NCBI GenBank assembly: GCA_039714855.1 | Contig: JBDLIL010000004.1 | Span: 1 to 34,631, forward strand | DNA: 34,631 nucleotides | DNA from: JBDLIL01 sp039714855 | GTDB lineage: Bacteria; Patescibacteriota; Microgenomatia; UBA1400; PJMF01 | Direction of reading: 5' to 3' | In this document: positions 1-8,120 of the stretch, piece after piece | Numbering within the stretch: position 1 is the stretch's first letter | Layout of the letters: the number at the start of each line of letters is the position of its first letter | Made by a program: the position numbers and the translations under genes | The notes under the pieces: model-generated | Told to the model about the DNA's origin: nothing | The model's input: the letters and a program-made list of their open reading frames with translations, nothing else | Database searches by the model: none

Positions 1-36
1 ATTTGCATTGGGGGCATTTTGGGTTCTTTTTTTCAT
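1..36 (-). CDS. possible 5' end of a gene running off the left edge
   Basis: On the minus strand an ATG at 36-34 opens a frame that stays open to the window edge (MKKRTQNAPNAN). A TATAAT box lies 6 nt upstream (48-43), the same near-leaderless layout seen at several other genes here. Twelve codons are too few to recognise a family, so the promoter-to-start layout is the only support. Confidence 0.22.
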   Translation of the reverse strand, partial: MKKRTQNAPNAN

Positions 37-111
37 TCAACTATTATATTTGACCTAGTCAAAACAACAATTCAGACCTACTAATCAATCCAAACCTACT
101 CAAAAAGGTGA

Positions 112-127
112 CCGTTTTGGAACGGTG
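112..127 (+). repeat. 16-bp inverted repeat, left copy
   Basis: CCGTTTTGGAACGGTG here is the exact reverse complement of 2207-2222. The core is itself a hairpin (ACCGTT, loop TTGG, AACGGT), just upstream of the transposase start at 141. The loop is inverted in the distal copy, so this is a true inverted repeat and not simply two palindromes. Confidence 0.7.
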
Positions 128-140
128 TCTATAGTTAGGT

Positions 141-1166
141 ATGCACATAATCGTGCTCAGCCTGCCAGAGAAGGAGTTGCTTGGGAAGCAACTAAAGAAA
201 TCATCTCTTGAATCAGTGAGATTGAGGGCTCAGGCAGTATTGCTTAGAGCTTCTGGGATAAAAATCAAAACTATTGCTGAATCACTTCTAACTTCAGTGC
301 GTACAGTCACTCGGTGGTTAAAAGCATTTGTACAGAAAAGACTAGCCAGTCTTTTTTCAGACAATGTGGGGAATGAAAATGCAGCCAAGTTAACCAGATG
401 GCAAAAGAAGGAGATCAAGCAGTTACTCAGTCAGCCCCCAGATGAATATGGCATTCCACCAAGGTTTTGGGATGTTCCCAAACTAAAGAAGTATGTTGAA
501 GCAGTATTTGACGTAGTATATGAGAGCGATATGAGCTATCACTTGTTACTTAAGTTTTCAGGTCTTTCGCTTAAATATCCAGATATAGTTAGTCCAAGGA
601 GGGATGAGGAAGCAATAGAGAAAAGAATTGAAGAAATTAGAAAAGAGATTAAGCCACTACTTGAAGATGAAAACTGGGTTGTACTTTCCAGTGATGAAAC
701 TAGACTCCAAAAACAAGCAGAGTTCAGAAGAGCCTGGTTGGTTAAAGGAAAAAGGACAGTAGTTAAAACTGAAAGGAGTAAGGAACATCAAAATTATCTT
801 GGGTTTTTAAATCAGAAAACATTTGAGAATTTAGTATTTGAGATTGAGCGAGGCAATACCAAAGAGACGATTAGAGTCTTGAGAAATCTAGTACAGCTTT
901 ATCCAGAAAAAAAGATTTGTATTATTTGGGACAACGCCAGTTGGCATAAAACCAAAGAATTAAGAGAAGAACTTAAAGAAGGTAAATCACTTGAGAGGAT
1001 TCACTTAATTGCTCTACAACCATACGCTCCAGAGACCAACCCAATTGAGCATGTCTGGGGTTATGCAAAATCTAAACTAGCTAACAAAGCAGGTAGAGCT
1101 TTTGAGGAAATTAAGCAAGAATTTATGCAGCTAACCCACCAACAAACGTTTCTGTATCAAATCTGA
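141..1166 (+). CDS. IS630-family transposase (DDE superfamily)
   Basis: Catalyses cut-and-paste transposition. Residues about 25-75 form a helix-turn-helix region (KTIAESLLTSVRTVTRWLK), followed by a linker and a DDE_3-type RNase H-fold catalytic domain. Candidate catalytic residues are D185 (LSSDETRLQ), D264 (IIWDNASWHK) and E303 (APETNPIEHVWG); the last two motifs are IS630 hallmarks. At 341 aa it is full length with no frameshift, so it may be active. A TATAGT box at 130-135 lies 5 nt before the ATG and there is no clear ribosome site. Its downstream neighbour, an unknown membrane protein, starts 39 nt after the stop and has its own possible promoter, so it need not be part of the element. 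Confidence 0.9.
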   Translation: MHIIVLSLPEKELLGKQLKKSSLESVRLRAQAVLLRASGIKIKTIAESLLTSVRTVTRWLKAFVQKRLASLFSDNVGNENAAKLTRWQKKEIKQLLSQPPDEYGIPPRFWDVPKLKKYVEAVFDVVYESDMSYHLLLKFSGLSLKYPDIVSPRRDEEAIEKRIEEIRKEIKPLLEDENWVVLSSDETRLQKQAEFRRAWLVKGKRTVVKTERSKEHQNYLGFLNQKTFENLVFEIERGNTKETIRVLRNLVQLYPEKKICIIWDNASWHKTKELREELKEGKSLERIHLIALQPYAPETNPIEHVWGYAKSKLANKAGRAFEEIKQEFMQLTHQQTFLYQI

Positions 1167-1205
1167 CATTTGGTTTTGAGAGTGCTATAGTTTTAATATA
1201 TCGAT

Positions 1206-2099
1206 ATGTCGAAAATTAAAATTAAAAACATACGAAAATATTTTCTAAGTTGGGTAGGCATTGTTTTTTCAACAATTATTATAATATTCCTATTTTTTAT
1301 ATTGCTTTTTTTAAATTCCATTTATGATTTTGAAAATCCAGGTGGAATATATTTTTATTTATATTTTATATATCCTCCACTTTGGCTATCATTTAGTGCA
1401 GGAATTACTTTTTTCTTAGGCCTTAGAGCAACTCGAAAACAAAATTTATTAAAAAAATTAGGTTTGTTATTAGTAAATTTTCTAACAGGAATACTTGGTA
1501 TAGGATTAGTAATTTTATTGCTTTATTTATTAAACAATCAAAGTGAAAAAAATAGACAATCTAATTTAGAAACCATTAGAAGTAATACTCTGATAAGAGG
1601 TGCTGAATGGGAGAAGGTAGATGAAAACAAAAATGACATGTTTGATCACCTACTTATAAAGTATCAACTTGAGTATGTGGGAGAGGAGATACATACAAAC
1701 ACCTTTGTTACAGCAAAAGCAGATACGGGTGGTGAATATGGATCATGGATTTTAACTAGCGATGATGATTATATTAGAGATCAAAAACTATCTGAAGGAG
1801 TATGGGATTGTCAGTTGCTTTTAAATAAATACAGTTGGGATATAGAATCAAATAATAGGGCAAATAGTTTTCTTAATGAGCCTAATTATGTAACTAATAT
1901 TCAAATTAGATTAGAAGACTACTCTGAAAGAGTCCCAAAAGATATCATTAATGAAAATTACCCACTAGATATAAATTTTTCTGATTTTGAAATTGGGTTT
2001 GAACCAGTGGATTGGTTAGAACAAGATAGAAGAAGAGAGCTAAGACAAGCTGGTTTGCCTTATGGTGAACCTATTTGCACCAAACAGCAAATTTTTTAA
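1206..2099 (+). CDS. unknown membrane protein, three predicted TM helices plus soluble tail
   Basis: No family recognised. The 297-aa product starts with a basic stretch (MSKIKIKNIRK), then three hydrophobic segments at about residues 15-38, 48-70 and 83-107, and then a hydrophilic domain of about 190 residues rich in Asp, Glu, Asn and Tyr. A putative extended -10 (TGC then TATAGT, 1183-1191) sits 14 nt before the ATG, directly behind the transposase stop. The base composition is noticeably more AT-rich than that of the metabolic genes. Lying between the transposase and the distal 16-bp repeat, it may be a passenger gene or simply the displaced neighbour. A hairpin with a T-run at 2205-2235 would end its transcript. 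Confidence 0.7.
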   Translation: MSKIKIKNIRKYFLSWVGIVFSTIIIIFLFFILLFLNSIYDFENPGGIYFYLYFIYPPLWLSFSAGITFFLGLRATRKQNLLKKLGLLLVNFLTGILGIGLVILLLYLLNNQSEKNRQSNLETIRSNTLIRGAEWEKVDENKNDMFDHLLIKYQLEYVGEEIHTNTFVTAKADTGGEYGSWILTSDDDYIRDQKLSEGVWDCQLLLNKYSWDIESNNRANSFLNEPNYVTNIQIRLEDYSERVPKDIINENYPLDINFSDFEIGFEPVDWLEQDRRRELRQAGLPYGEPICTKQQIF

Positions 2100-2200
2100 G
2101 CAAAAGCCAACTGAGGTTCACCAAAAACCCTCATCAAATCTTTAATCACCTCAATAACATCATCAAGTAAAGAGTTCGAGATAATACAACGTGGGGTCAC
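2096..2200 (-). CDS. 34-codon small ORF coupled to the preceding gene
   Basis: A GTG at 2200-2198 overlaps the TGA of the 87-aa membrane protein gene (GTGA), echoing the ATGA overlaps upstream in this operon. The frame ends at 2096, converging with and overlapping the stop of the plus-strand membrane protein. The product looks protein-like (LLDDVIEVIKDLM amphipathic stretch). The same frame stays open upstream through the 16-bp repeat (reading RFGTVRNV), so it may instead be the tail of an older disrupted gene. Function unknown. Confidence 0.3.
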   Translation of the reverse strand: MTPRCIISNSLLDDVIEVIKDLMRVFGEPQLAFA

Positions 2201-2460
2201 ATTCCGCACCGTTCCAAAACGGGCGCGTTTTTTTTAGACTTTTTTAGTCTACCAATTTTCTTCACCAAACTAAACAGCAGAGAAACCAAAAAGTATGCTG
2301 GTAGTAGAATTATTGCAATAATAAAGAAAAATGCTTCTTCTGTTCCAAACAGGCCACTTAGTAAATTATGTAAAACTATCGAGATGAACTCTGCCGCTAT
2401 AAGAATTAAGAACTTTTTAAAACTCAAAGTGAAAAAATCTTGAACTTTATTTTTTTTCAT
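2197..2460 (-). CDS. small membrane protein of unknown function
   Basis: 87 aa with two long hydrophobic segments (about residues 13-36 and 42-66) and lysine-rich flanks (KKIGRLKKSKK), typical of a small two-helix inner membrane protein. Its ATG overlaps the stop of the sugar kinase gene (ATGA at 2457-2460), so it is the third gene of an operon with GH15 and the kinase and is probably translationally coupled. The last nine residues (APVLERCGM) are encoded by the distal copy of the 16-bp inverted repeat, so the original C-terminus may have been altered by the event that placed that repeat there. Confidence 0.6.
   Translation of the reverse strand: MKKNKVQDFFTLSFKKFLILIAAEFISIVLHNLLSGLFGTEEAFFFIIAIILLPAYFLVSLLFSLVKKIGRLKKSKKNAPVLERCGM
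2205..2235 (+). terminator. intrinsic terminator for the 1206-2099 gene
   Basis: A GC-rich hairpin (CGC plus CCGTT, loop CCAA, AACGG plus GCG, one bulged A) is followed by CG and eight T residues on the plus strand, about 105 nt after the stop of the membrane protein gene. It overlaps the distal 16-bp repeat and the 3' end of the minus-strand gene. Confidence 0.5.
2207..2222 (-). repeat. 16-bp inverted repeat, right copy
   Basis: Exact reverse complement of 112-127. It lies within the last codons of the minus-strand 87-aa gene and forms most of the terminator hairpin stem. No TA duplication is visible outside either copy, which weakens the reading as transposon ends. Confidence 0.7.
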
Positions 2461-3386
2461 AATTTCACCTCCCTCAACGCCATTTTTAGAGCACCATAAA
2501 CTGGCGCTTGGCTTGGAACTACGACATTTAGCTGCATAAAACGCTGCGACAACTGCTCTTTTAAAGAAGCAGTAACTGAATCTTTGGTAGCAATACTACC
2601 AGCCAATACTAGATCTGTATCCCTATCAGACAAATCCAATTTATTTACAGCAGCCTCAACAGTAATAATCAGTTGAGCAATAGCATCTTTAATAATTTGG
2701 ACAGCTACCTCGTCACCATGCTCTGCTGCGTTAAAACAAATAATGGCAAGCTCTGAAATCCTAGTCTTGGAAATTAGCGGGTTATAAACCTTATCTTTTA
2801 AATGAGCTACCGACTCTATTTGAAAATAATCCGAAACCAAACTTTCTAAAATAGACTTCTTTGTCCTACCATCAAAACTCTTTACTGCCTCGCGCATGAC
2901 ACGTCTACCTATGGCATAACCCGACCCCTGATCTGTCAGTAAAAAATCCATGCCTCCCACTTTAGCCGTTTGACCATCCGCATTGCGTGCAAAACAATTG
3001 GAGCCAGTACCAGCAATTAGGGCAATCGCATTGGGCTTATCTGTGCCACTTTCTAAAGCAATCTGAATATCATTCACTAAAACAAATTTTTCCACCCGAA
3101 ATTGCGAAGTAATCTGCGTAAAAGCTCGATAAGCAACTTCTTCCTCGGCCTTAGTATCCATGCCAGCTAAGCCCATTATCAGACAAGAAATCTGATAATC
3201 AGTAGGCAAATTCTCTGTAGCTTGACGAATGCTCTCACGCAAACTAAAACCAGCAGCCCCAACACTAGTAGCAGTCAAGCTACTAGCTCCAGACAAACCC
3301 TCGCCCAGCACCTTGCCCAACCCATCAGCGCAGATAGTTTTAGTTTTACTACCTCCTCCATCTATTGCAAGTATATATTGCTTCAT
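2457..3386 (-). CDS. BadF/BadG/BcrA/BcrD-family kinase, N-acetylglucosamine kinase-like
   Basis: A 309-aa ASKHA-fold ATPase. The first phosphate loop is DGGGSKT (residues 9-15), and the second nucleotide motif is GTGSN followed by the family block of about residues 145-160 (GGMDFLLTDQGSGYAIG). This matches eukaryote-like GlcNAc/glucosamine kinases, which phosphorylate the 6-hydroxyl of an amino sugar with ATP in the cytoplasm. Substrate is inferred only from family. It follows the GH15 glucoamylase gene with an ATGA overlap and overlaps the next membrane protein gene in the same way, so the three genes are probably one translationally coupled operon. In that context it could equally phosphorylate glucose released by the amylases. 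Confidence 0.85.
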   Translation of the reverse strand: MKQYILAIDGGGSKTKTICADGLGKVLGEGLSGASSLTATSVGAAGFSLRESIRQATENLPTDYQISCLIMGLAGMDTKAEEEVAYRAFTQITSQFRVEKFVLVNDIQIALESGTDKPNAIALIAGTGSNCFARNADGQTAKVGGMDFLLTDQGSGYAIGRRVMREAVKSFDGRTKKSILESLVSDYFQIESVAHLKDKVYNPLISKTRISELAIICFNAAEHGDEVAVQIIKDAIAQLIITVEAAVNKLDLSDRDTDLVLAGSIATKDSVTASLKEQLSQRFMQLNVVVPSQAPVYGALKMALREVKL

Positions 3387-5392
3387 AATTCATGCATCAC
3401 CGGCCTATCTTTCTCTGCCGGCAAATCCTTTTCTCTTTTTCTTTTGCAATACTGCATAGCCAACTCAATATAAACCGCATGACTCCAAGCAAGAGGGGTA
3501 GCCGAAAGAGATTCCCCTGTATTGGAATGTAGTTGTTCTGGCATAACACCTGAGGGATATTGGTGAGATATGGCCCAATCCAAGGCCTGACTAGCATTTT
3601 CCAAATCCTGATCACTAACTTCTGTCTTTCTCAAATCCATCCAATTGAGCCACAAGGTAGTGATTATCCAAGGATTAGATTTATCTCCAGATCGGAAATA
3701 GGCATCATTCTCATAGCGAATAAATCCACCCACTTGAGTGTCATTCTTCAACCTAGCTTTAATCTGTGTCTGAGTGCTTTGAAATAGGGGATCATTTTCA
3801 TCTAGCATGTCAAAATACCAAATTCCAAACAACGAGCTAGAATCTATAGTAGTATCTTGCTTGATCTCATCACCTTCCCAATACACTCGCCTCACAAAAC
3901 TTTTCAATTCGTGATTATATAAATACTTTAAAGCTGCTTCTTTAATTTTTTTGGCTGCCTGTGCATATCCACGCATACGATCACGCTTGCCCAAAAGCTC
4001 ACTAAATCTGGAAGCTGCCATCAAACCACCGTAAACACTAGCACAAGTATAAGTGGAAATTCCAATTTTTTCTTCCCAAAGATCATAAGAGGGAAGAGGT
4101 AAGCCAGTATCTTGATTTCTGAAAGCCACTAGAAAATCTGCAGTTTTTTCGATAAACGGCTTATAAAGTTTTTCAATAAATTCTATATCCCTAGTTTCTT
4201 CATAGTGCTTCCACAGAGCAACTACTACGCTGGCAGTCTCATCTTCTTGAATGGGAAGCTGCAATTTTTTATCTTTGAGCCACTCTCTTTGTGCTGTGGC
4301 TGAATGCCAAGTAGAACCCAAGCTTCCATCAGCTCGAAATCGATGATGTAAATATCCATCTGGATGCAAGACATTGAGACAAAATTCAAAAAACGGTTTG
4401 GTAACCTCATCATAACCAGCTCTGTCTAAAGCAGTTACTATAAAAGCTGCATCTCTAGGCCACATGTATGAATAATCATCTTTGCCATATTCGATCATAG
4501 CACCATCAGCTGAAGCAATAGTTGCACCCCTATTATCACTATGAGCCCTGAGAATAAATAAAGAGGTGTGGAACATTTTCTTCTGCCCCTCACTCAAATA
4601 TTCCAAATCCAAATCCTTTTCATTTAGCCACGCTCGCCAAAATTCCTGCGTAGAGTGAAGCATGGCTGCAGGCGTCTTTTGCATTACCATTTCATTGACT
4701 TTGTATGCATCATCCAAGGATTTTCCAGCACAAATCCAATAAAAGATTCTTGCCTTGCTTTGCCCTTCACACGAAGTACAAAATCTAACTACCGAATCAA
4801 CATTGCCATGCTCTACGGCATTCTTTGAAAGCTCTCCATCTTCAGCATCTTTATAAGTACCTTCTTTACCAGGAGATTGATATGCTCCCACACTATAATC
4901 ATCAATACCTCCACCACGATCTGTCCTGCCATTAACCACAAAAACTCTTTTACCCTTAAAATGAACTACAGAGTTGTGTGTAGGATCATAAAAAGCCGTA
5001 TTCCTTTTTCTACTCTCAAAAACTTGAAACACCTGATGAAAAAAAAGCTTTACGTCTGCATTCTCACCCGAATGATTATAGACATCCACCTTGCGCAAAA
5101 ACACATCTGTCTCATTATAAACACTGTCTTCCATTATCAGACTAACTTTTAGTTCTTCATTTTTGCAGATCAAATATCCCACCTGGGTCTCTTTTTTATA
5201 AGCGATAGAAATATTCCAACTAGCATGATTTAGCCAGGTAAATTTGCCGTTTACCATAATACCAATTCTGTGAGGGTGCCCCATGACATGATTCTCTAAC
5301 CCCACATAGGGATAGTACAAATCACGAACAAAACCAAACTTATCTAGAGTGACAGAAAATTTGCCATTAGAAAGAACAAGAGATCTGGGCAT
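3383..5392 (-). CDS. GH15-family glucoamylase / glucodextranase-like glycosidase
   Basis: Hydrolyses terminal alpha-linked glucose from oligo- or polysaccharides by inversion. Numbered from MPRSLVLSNG: an N-terminal beta-sandwich (about 1-270) precedes an (alpha/alpha)6 barrel. The barrel contains YMWPRD at 309-314, DLWEE around 437-441 with the likely catalytic acid, and MPEQ (E619) as likely base, followed by TPLAWSHA. About 669 aa, a normal length for the bacterial multidomain form. I prefer the ATG at 5392 over an in-frame ATG at 5470, because the extra 26 residues are not family-like and would overlap the divergent promoter at 5418-5446. There is no signal peptide, so it is probably cytoplasmic. 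First gene of the operon with the sugar kinase. Confidence 0.9.
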   Translation of the reverse strand: MPRSLVLSNGKFSVTLDKFGFVRDLYYPYVGLENHVMGHPHRIGIMVNGKFTWLNHASWNISIAYKKETQVGYLICKNEELKVSLIMEDSVYNETDVFLRKVDVYNHSGENADVKLFFHQVFQVFESRKRNTAFYDPTHNSVVHFKGKRVFVVNGRTDRGGGIDDYSVGAYQSPGKEGTYKDAEDGELSKNAVEHGNVDSVVRFCTSCEGQSKARIFYWICAGKSLDDAYKVNEMVMQKTPAAMLHSTQEFWRAWLNEKDLDLEYLSEGQKKMFHTSLFILRAHSDNRGATIASADGAMIEYGKDDYSYMWPRDAAFIVTALDRAGYDEVTKPFFEFCLNVLHPDGYLHHRFRADGSLGSTWHSATAQREWLKDKKLQLPIQEDETASVVVALWKHYEETRDIEFIEKLYKPFIEKTADFLVAFRNQDTGLPLPSYDLWEEKIGISTYTCASVYGGLMAASRFSELLGKRDRMRGYAQAAKKIKEAALKYLYNHELKSFVRRVYWEGDEIKQDTTIDSSSLFGIWYFDMLDENDPLFQSTQTQIKARLKNDTQVGGFIRYENDAYFRSGDKSNPWIITTLWLNWMDLRKTEVSDQDLENASQALDWAISHQYPSGVMPEQLHSNTGESLSATPLAWSHAVYIELAMQYCKRKREKDLPAEKDRPVMHEL

Positions 5393-5417
5393 GATTACCA
5401 GTCTATCAAGTTTCTCT

Positions 5418-5446
5418 TTGCCGTAACAGCAGAAAATGTATATAAT
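5418..5446 (+). promoter_or_regulatory. sigma-70-type promoter, near-leaderless
   Basis: TTGCCG at 5418-5423, a 17-bp spacer and TATAAT at 5441-5446, then the ATG at 5456 only 9 nt further. Transcription would start about 2-3 nt before the start codon. Confidence 0.65.
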
Positions 5447-5455
5447 CAGCAAATT

Positions 5456-5713
5456 ATGCCTCAAGAACAAGAATCGAGTCTAAGAAACTTTAACTCTGTA
5501 GAACTAGGTTGCATTTGGCAAGCAAGAAGTAACGGTGAAATTAGTGAGGAGATAGCCAGCAATGCTTTCAAACTCAAGCAGGCAATGGAGGCAGGAGGCC
5601 AGATTTACCTTGATTTTTTAGACACTCCGGGCACAGAAGAAAGTTTACAACTCAATCAAGAAGAGTATGACAAAATCACAAATATAGTATCTCAAGCTTC
5701 TTTTTCAGGGTGA
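5456..5713 (+). CDS. 85-aa acidic protein of unknown function
   Basis: Not recognised. A soluble, acidic, helix-rich product with no membrane segment or cysteine pair. It is supported as a real gene by a consensus promoter with its TATAAT box 9 nt before the ATG, and by protein-like composition. It is the only plus-strand gene inside the minus-strand glucan block: divergent from the GH15 gene and convergent with GH57, whose last codons it overlaps by 22 bp (5692-5713). Its transcript would be antisense to the GH57 3' end if transcription continues. A role in regulating the glucan genes is possible but unsupported. Confidence 0.55.
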   Translation: MPQEQESSLRNFNSVELGCIWQARSNGEISEEIASNAFKLKQAMEAGGQIYLDFLDTPGTEESLQLNQEEYDKITNIVSQASFSG

Positions 5714-6918
5714 TTTTTAAGTCTGCCTGCTAGATCCGCCAAGACTATACTATATTTTCTATAAGCCTCCAGCGGACTATCGTAAGGACTAAAATAGGCA
5801 TGCACATCACCATCAGCTGCCCATTTGGTACACATATAATAAAAATGGTCACTGCACTGCAGCTTACGCCAATCTTCTAATAATTTTTGGTCTTTGGATT
5901 TTAATATTTGATCTTCAAGCTCATAGAGTTTGCTTATACTATCTTGCTGCAAATCATTATCAAGCCAAGCTGTAAGATCTCTGTCCACATCTGCCCAAGA
6001 AATAGGCTCCGGCACATCGTACACTCTTTCCACCATAGCTTCGACTTGACCGTCTGAAGTAAGAATTGAGTTAAACAATTCACTGGGAGTTTTAAAACAA
6101 GAAGTTTTTGATTTGCTAATTTTTTTAACTAATTTTTTAAAGAAATCAAATATACCAGTATCCTTCCACTGATGTTCTCCAAAAGTTTCAAAGTCCATGA
6201 ATAAATTTATTATTGCGTCTTCATGATATTTATTTAGCCAAGTAAAATATTTAGAAGCACTAATGGGATAATCGCTCCAATTGGGATCAGAAAAACGAAA
6301 TGCGATATCATCACTGAGCTGAGCATGCTTTAGTAAAAGTGGCAAAGAGGCTTTAGTTGAGCTTTTGTAAATTTTAGTCCTAGGTCTAGATTTCAGATAT
6401 CTGGGCACAGCCTCTGTCAAAACACCAGTAAACCCAAGTTTTTCAACTAACTTCGCAATGTCGTTAGAATAGATTAATTCCGTATTGCGAAAAACTATTG
6501 GACTAACTCCAAATAATTTTTTTATCACCTTACTGTGTTTGGCAACTTGTTCTTCAAATTCTTTTTCGGAATAAAGTGAAGATAGGGAGTGATAATAAGT
6601 TTCAGCTAAAAATTCTACTTGCTGAGATTTTGCTAATAATTTTAAGATTTTTATGATTTTTGGTTCGAAAGCCATAGCCTGCTCCAAGAAAATTCCTGAA
6701 GCTGATAATGCCAATTTAAAACTGGGACTTGCTTTACTTAGTTGAAGTAAAAGCCTGAGCATGGGCAGATAAGATTTCCTAGCTACTTTTTTAAATATCT
6801 TTGCGTTGTGTTTGTCGGCAGCATCGAAATAAGAAATCTCTGATCCAATATCAAAAAGATCAAAGTCACCCAAACGGTAGGGCTGATGGAGCTGTAGGTA
6901 AAGACAAATTTGCGGCAT
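5692..6918 (-). CDS. GH57-family alpha-amylase-type glycoside hydrolase
   Basis: A retaining alpha-glucan hydrolase or transglycosylase on an incomplete TIM barrel. The GH57 conserved regions are visible in order: LHQPYR (10-15), GIFLEQ (75-80), FRNTELIY (143-150; E147 the predicted nucleophile) and MDFETFGEHQ (241-250; D242 the predicted acid/base). At 408 aa it matches the short, two-domain amylase subgroup and not the longer branching enzymes. There is no signal peptide, so it is predicted cytoplasmic. It starts 6 nt after the glycosyltransferase stop, suggesting co-transcription and a shared job in making or trimming an internal alpha-glucan. Confidence 0.9.
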   Translation of the reverse strand: MPQICLYLQLHQPYRLGDFDLFDIGSEISYFDAADKHNAKIFKKVARKSYLPMLRLLLQLSKASPSFKLALSASGIFLEQAMAFEPKIIKILKLLAKSQQVEFLAETYYHSLSSLYSEKEFEEQVAKHSKVIKKLFGVSPIVFRNTELIYSNDIAKLVEKLGFTGVLTEAVPRYLKSRPRTKIYKSSTKASLPLLLKHAQLSDDIAFRFSDPNWSDYPISASKYFTWLNKYHEDAIINLFMDFETFGEHQWKDTGIFDFFKKLVKKISKSKTSCFKTPSELFNSILTSDGQVEAMVERVYDVPEPISWADVDRDLTAWLDNDLQQDSISKLYELEDQILKSKDQKLLEDWRKLQCSDHFYYMCTKWAADGDVHAYFSPYDSPLEAYRKYSIVLADLAGRLKNHPEKEA

Positions 6919-6924
6919 CTTAAA

Positions 6925-8112
6925 TTAGCGACTCAGCACGTCTTTATATAAATCTCTCAGTCTCTTGGCAGTATTTTCCCAACTAATATTCTTCAAATTT
7001 TGATTTTGTTTTTTTACAATACTTTGAGAATATTTTTTGTTATTAATTACTTTTAATATCTGAGCCTTCATCTCATCTATGTTCCAAAAATCCACTTGTA
7101 TGGCATCTGACAGCAATTCAGCAACTCCGCTATTCTTAGAAATTATTACCGGCACAGCTCTCTGAGCAGCTTCTGCAGCTACCAAACCAAATGGCTCCGA
7201 AACAGAAGGCATCACAAAAATATCAGCCCTAGAGAGTAAAATTTCCTTTTCTCTGCCTCTTAAAAATCCACTGAATAAAACAGAAGCTGACAATTGATTT
7301 CCGGCAGCTTTAAAAAGTAATGATTGGTATTGATCTCCATTGCCCGCCAAGACAAAAAGGGCATCAGGCAAATCCTCCAAAACGGCTGCTGCCAAGTCAA
7401 CAAAGTATTTGGCTCCCTTTTGTGCTGTTAACCTACCCATAAACACCAAGAGTGGTCTCGAGGCTGCAAAGTGGATCAACTCAACAGAGGACTGTTTAAG
7501 AGGCTCAATGCCATTATGAACAACCTTTATCTTGTCAGCATCTACATCATACTTATCTATCAAAACCTGTTTGGTATAGTGACTCACAGCCACTATAAGA
7601 TCAGCCGCTTGCATACCCTGGTACTCAGCTCGCTTGATAAAATTGCTACCGCTACCGCGAGGAATTCTGTCAAACTCCGTAGAGTGAACGTGAGCTAGCA
7701 TTGGCTTGCCAGTTTGATTTTTCATTTTTTGAGCTGCAGGAAAACTCATCCAATCATGAGCATGAATTAGATCGTATTTTTTCTCATATTTTTTAGATTT
7801 TTTAGAAATCATATTTGCATACTCAGCAACTTTTTGTTCTATTTGAGCCAGTGGTAAAAAATCAACTCTTTGGGCATTTTTTTTCGTAGCATAACTAGGA
7901 AAAGGAGCCTTAGTAAATTCCAACCATTTTGGATCATGACAAGCAATAAATTCAAGATGAGCAAGCGATTTGGAATGCTGATACGGAAGAGCAAAGTATA
8001 TTTGATTTCCGGCATCTGAAAGAGCTTTGCTCAAGCCGTCACAAGCAACACCTAATCCACCACTATTGTGAGGTGGATACTCCCAACCAACCATAAATAT
8101 ACTTGGATTCAT
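6925..8112 (-). CDS. glycogen/starch synthase-like glycosyltransferase (GT4/GT5 type, GT-B fold)
   Basis: Transfers a glucosyl unit from a nucleotide sugar. The N-terminal domain opens with MVGWEYPPHNSGGLGVA, the glycine-rich acceptor/donor loop of glycogen synthases and related GT4 enzymes, and contains HAHDWMSF at about 110-120. The C-terminal Rossmann domain has FMGRLTAQKG and the donor-site E-x7-E block (SEPFGLVAAEA). At 395 aa it is a normal single-unit GT-B enzyme. Directly upstream of GH57 and in the same block as GH15, it is best read as the synthetic arm of an alpha-glucan pathway. Donor (ADP- or UDP-glucose) cannot be told from sequence alone. A 7-bp hairpin lies just before the gene. 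Confidence 0.85.
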   Translation of the reverse strand: MNPSIFMVGWEYPPHNSGGLGVACDGLSKALSDAGNQIYFALPYQHSKSLAHLEFIACHDPKWLEFTKAPFPSYATKKNAQRVDFLPLAQIEQKVAEYANMISKKSKKYEKKYDLIHAHDWMSFPAAQKMKNQTGKPMLAHVHSTEFDRIPRGSGSNFIKRAEYQGMQAADLIVAVSHYTKQVLIDKYDVDADKIKVVHNGIEPLKQSSVELIHFAASRPLLVFMGRLTAQKGAKYFVDLAAAVLEDLPDALFVLAGNGDQYQSLLFKAAGNQLSASVLFSGFLRGREKEILLSRADIFVMPSVSEPFGLVAAEAAQRAVPVIISKNSGVAELLSDAIQVDFWNIDEMKAQILKVINNKKYSQSIVKKQNQNLKNISWENTAKRLRDLYKDVLSR

Positions 8113-8120
8113 AGCAAACC

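Larger units (their letters stand above)
112..1191 (+). mobile_element. IS630-family insertion sequence, ends not resolved
   Basis: An apparently complete IS630 transposase with little flanking DNA. IS630 elements normally end in inverted repeats next to a duplicated TA. I could not find a convincing pair close to the gene. Two weak options exist: partial similarity between the leader near 40-70 and the complement of 1165-1192 (shared AACTAT and CAAAAC blocks), or the exact 16-bp inverted repeat 112-127/2207-2222, which would make the element about 2.1 kb and include the next gene as a passenger. The coordinates given are therefore nominal. Confidence 0.5.

Noticed and set aside
5393..5470. 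Upstream start of the GH15 gene at 5470
   Set aside because: The added residues (hydrophobic, Cys-rich) do not fit the family start and cross the divergent promoter; they could mimic a signal peptide but lack a cleavage site.
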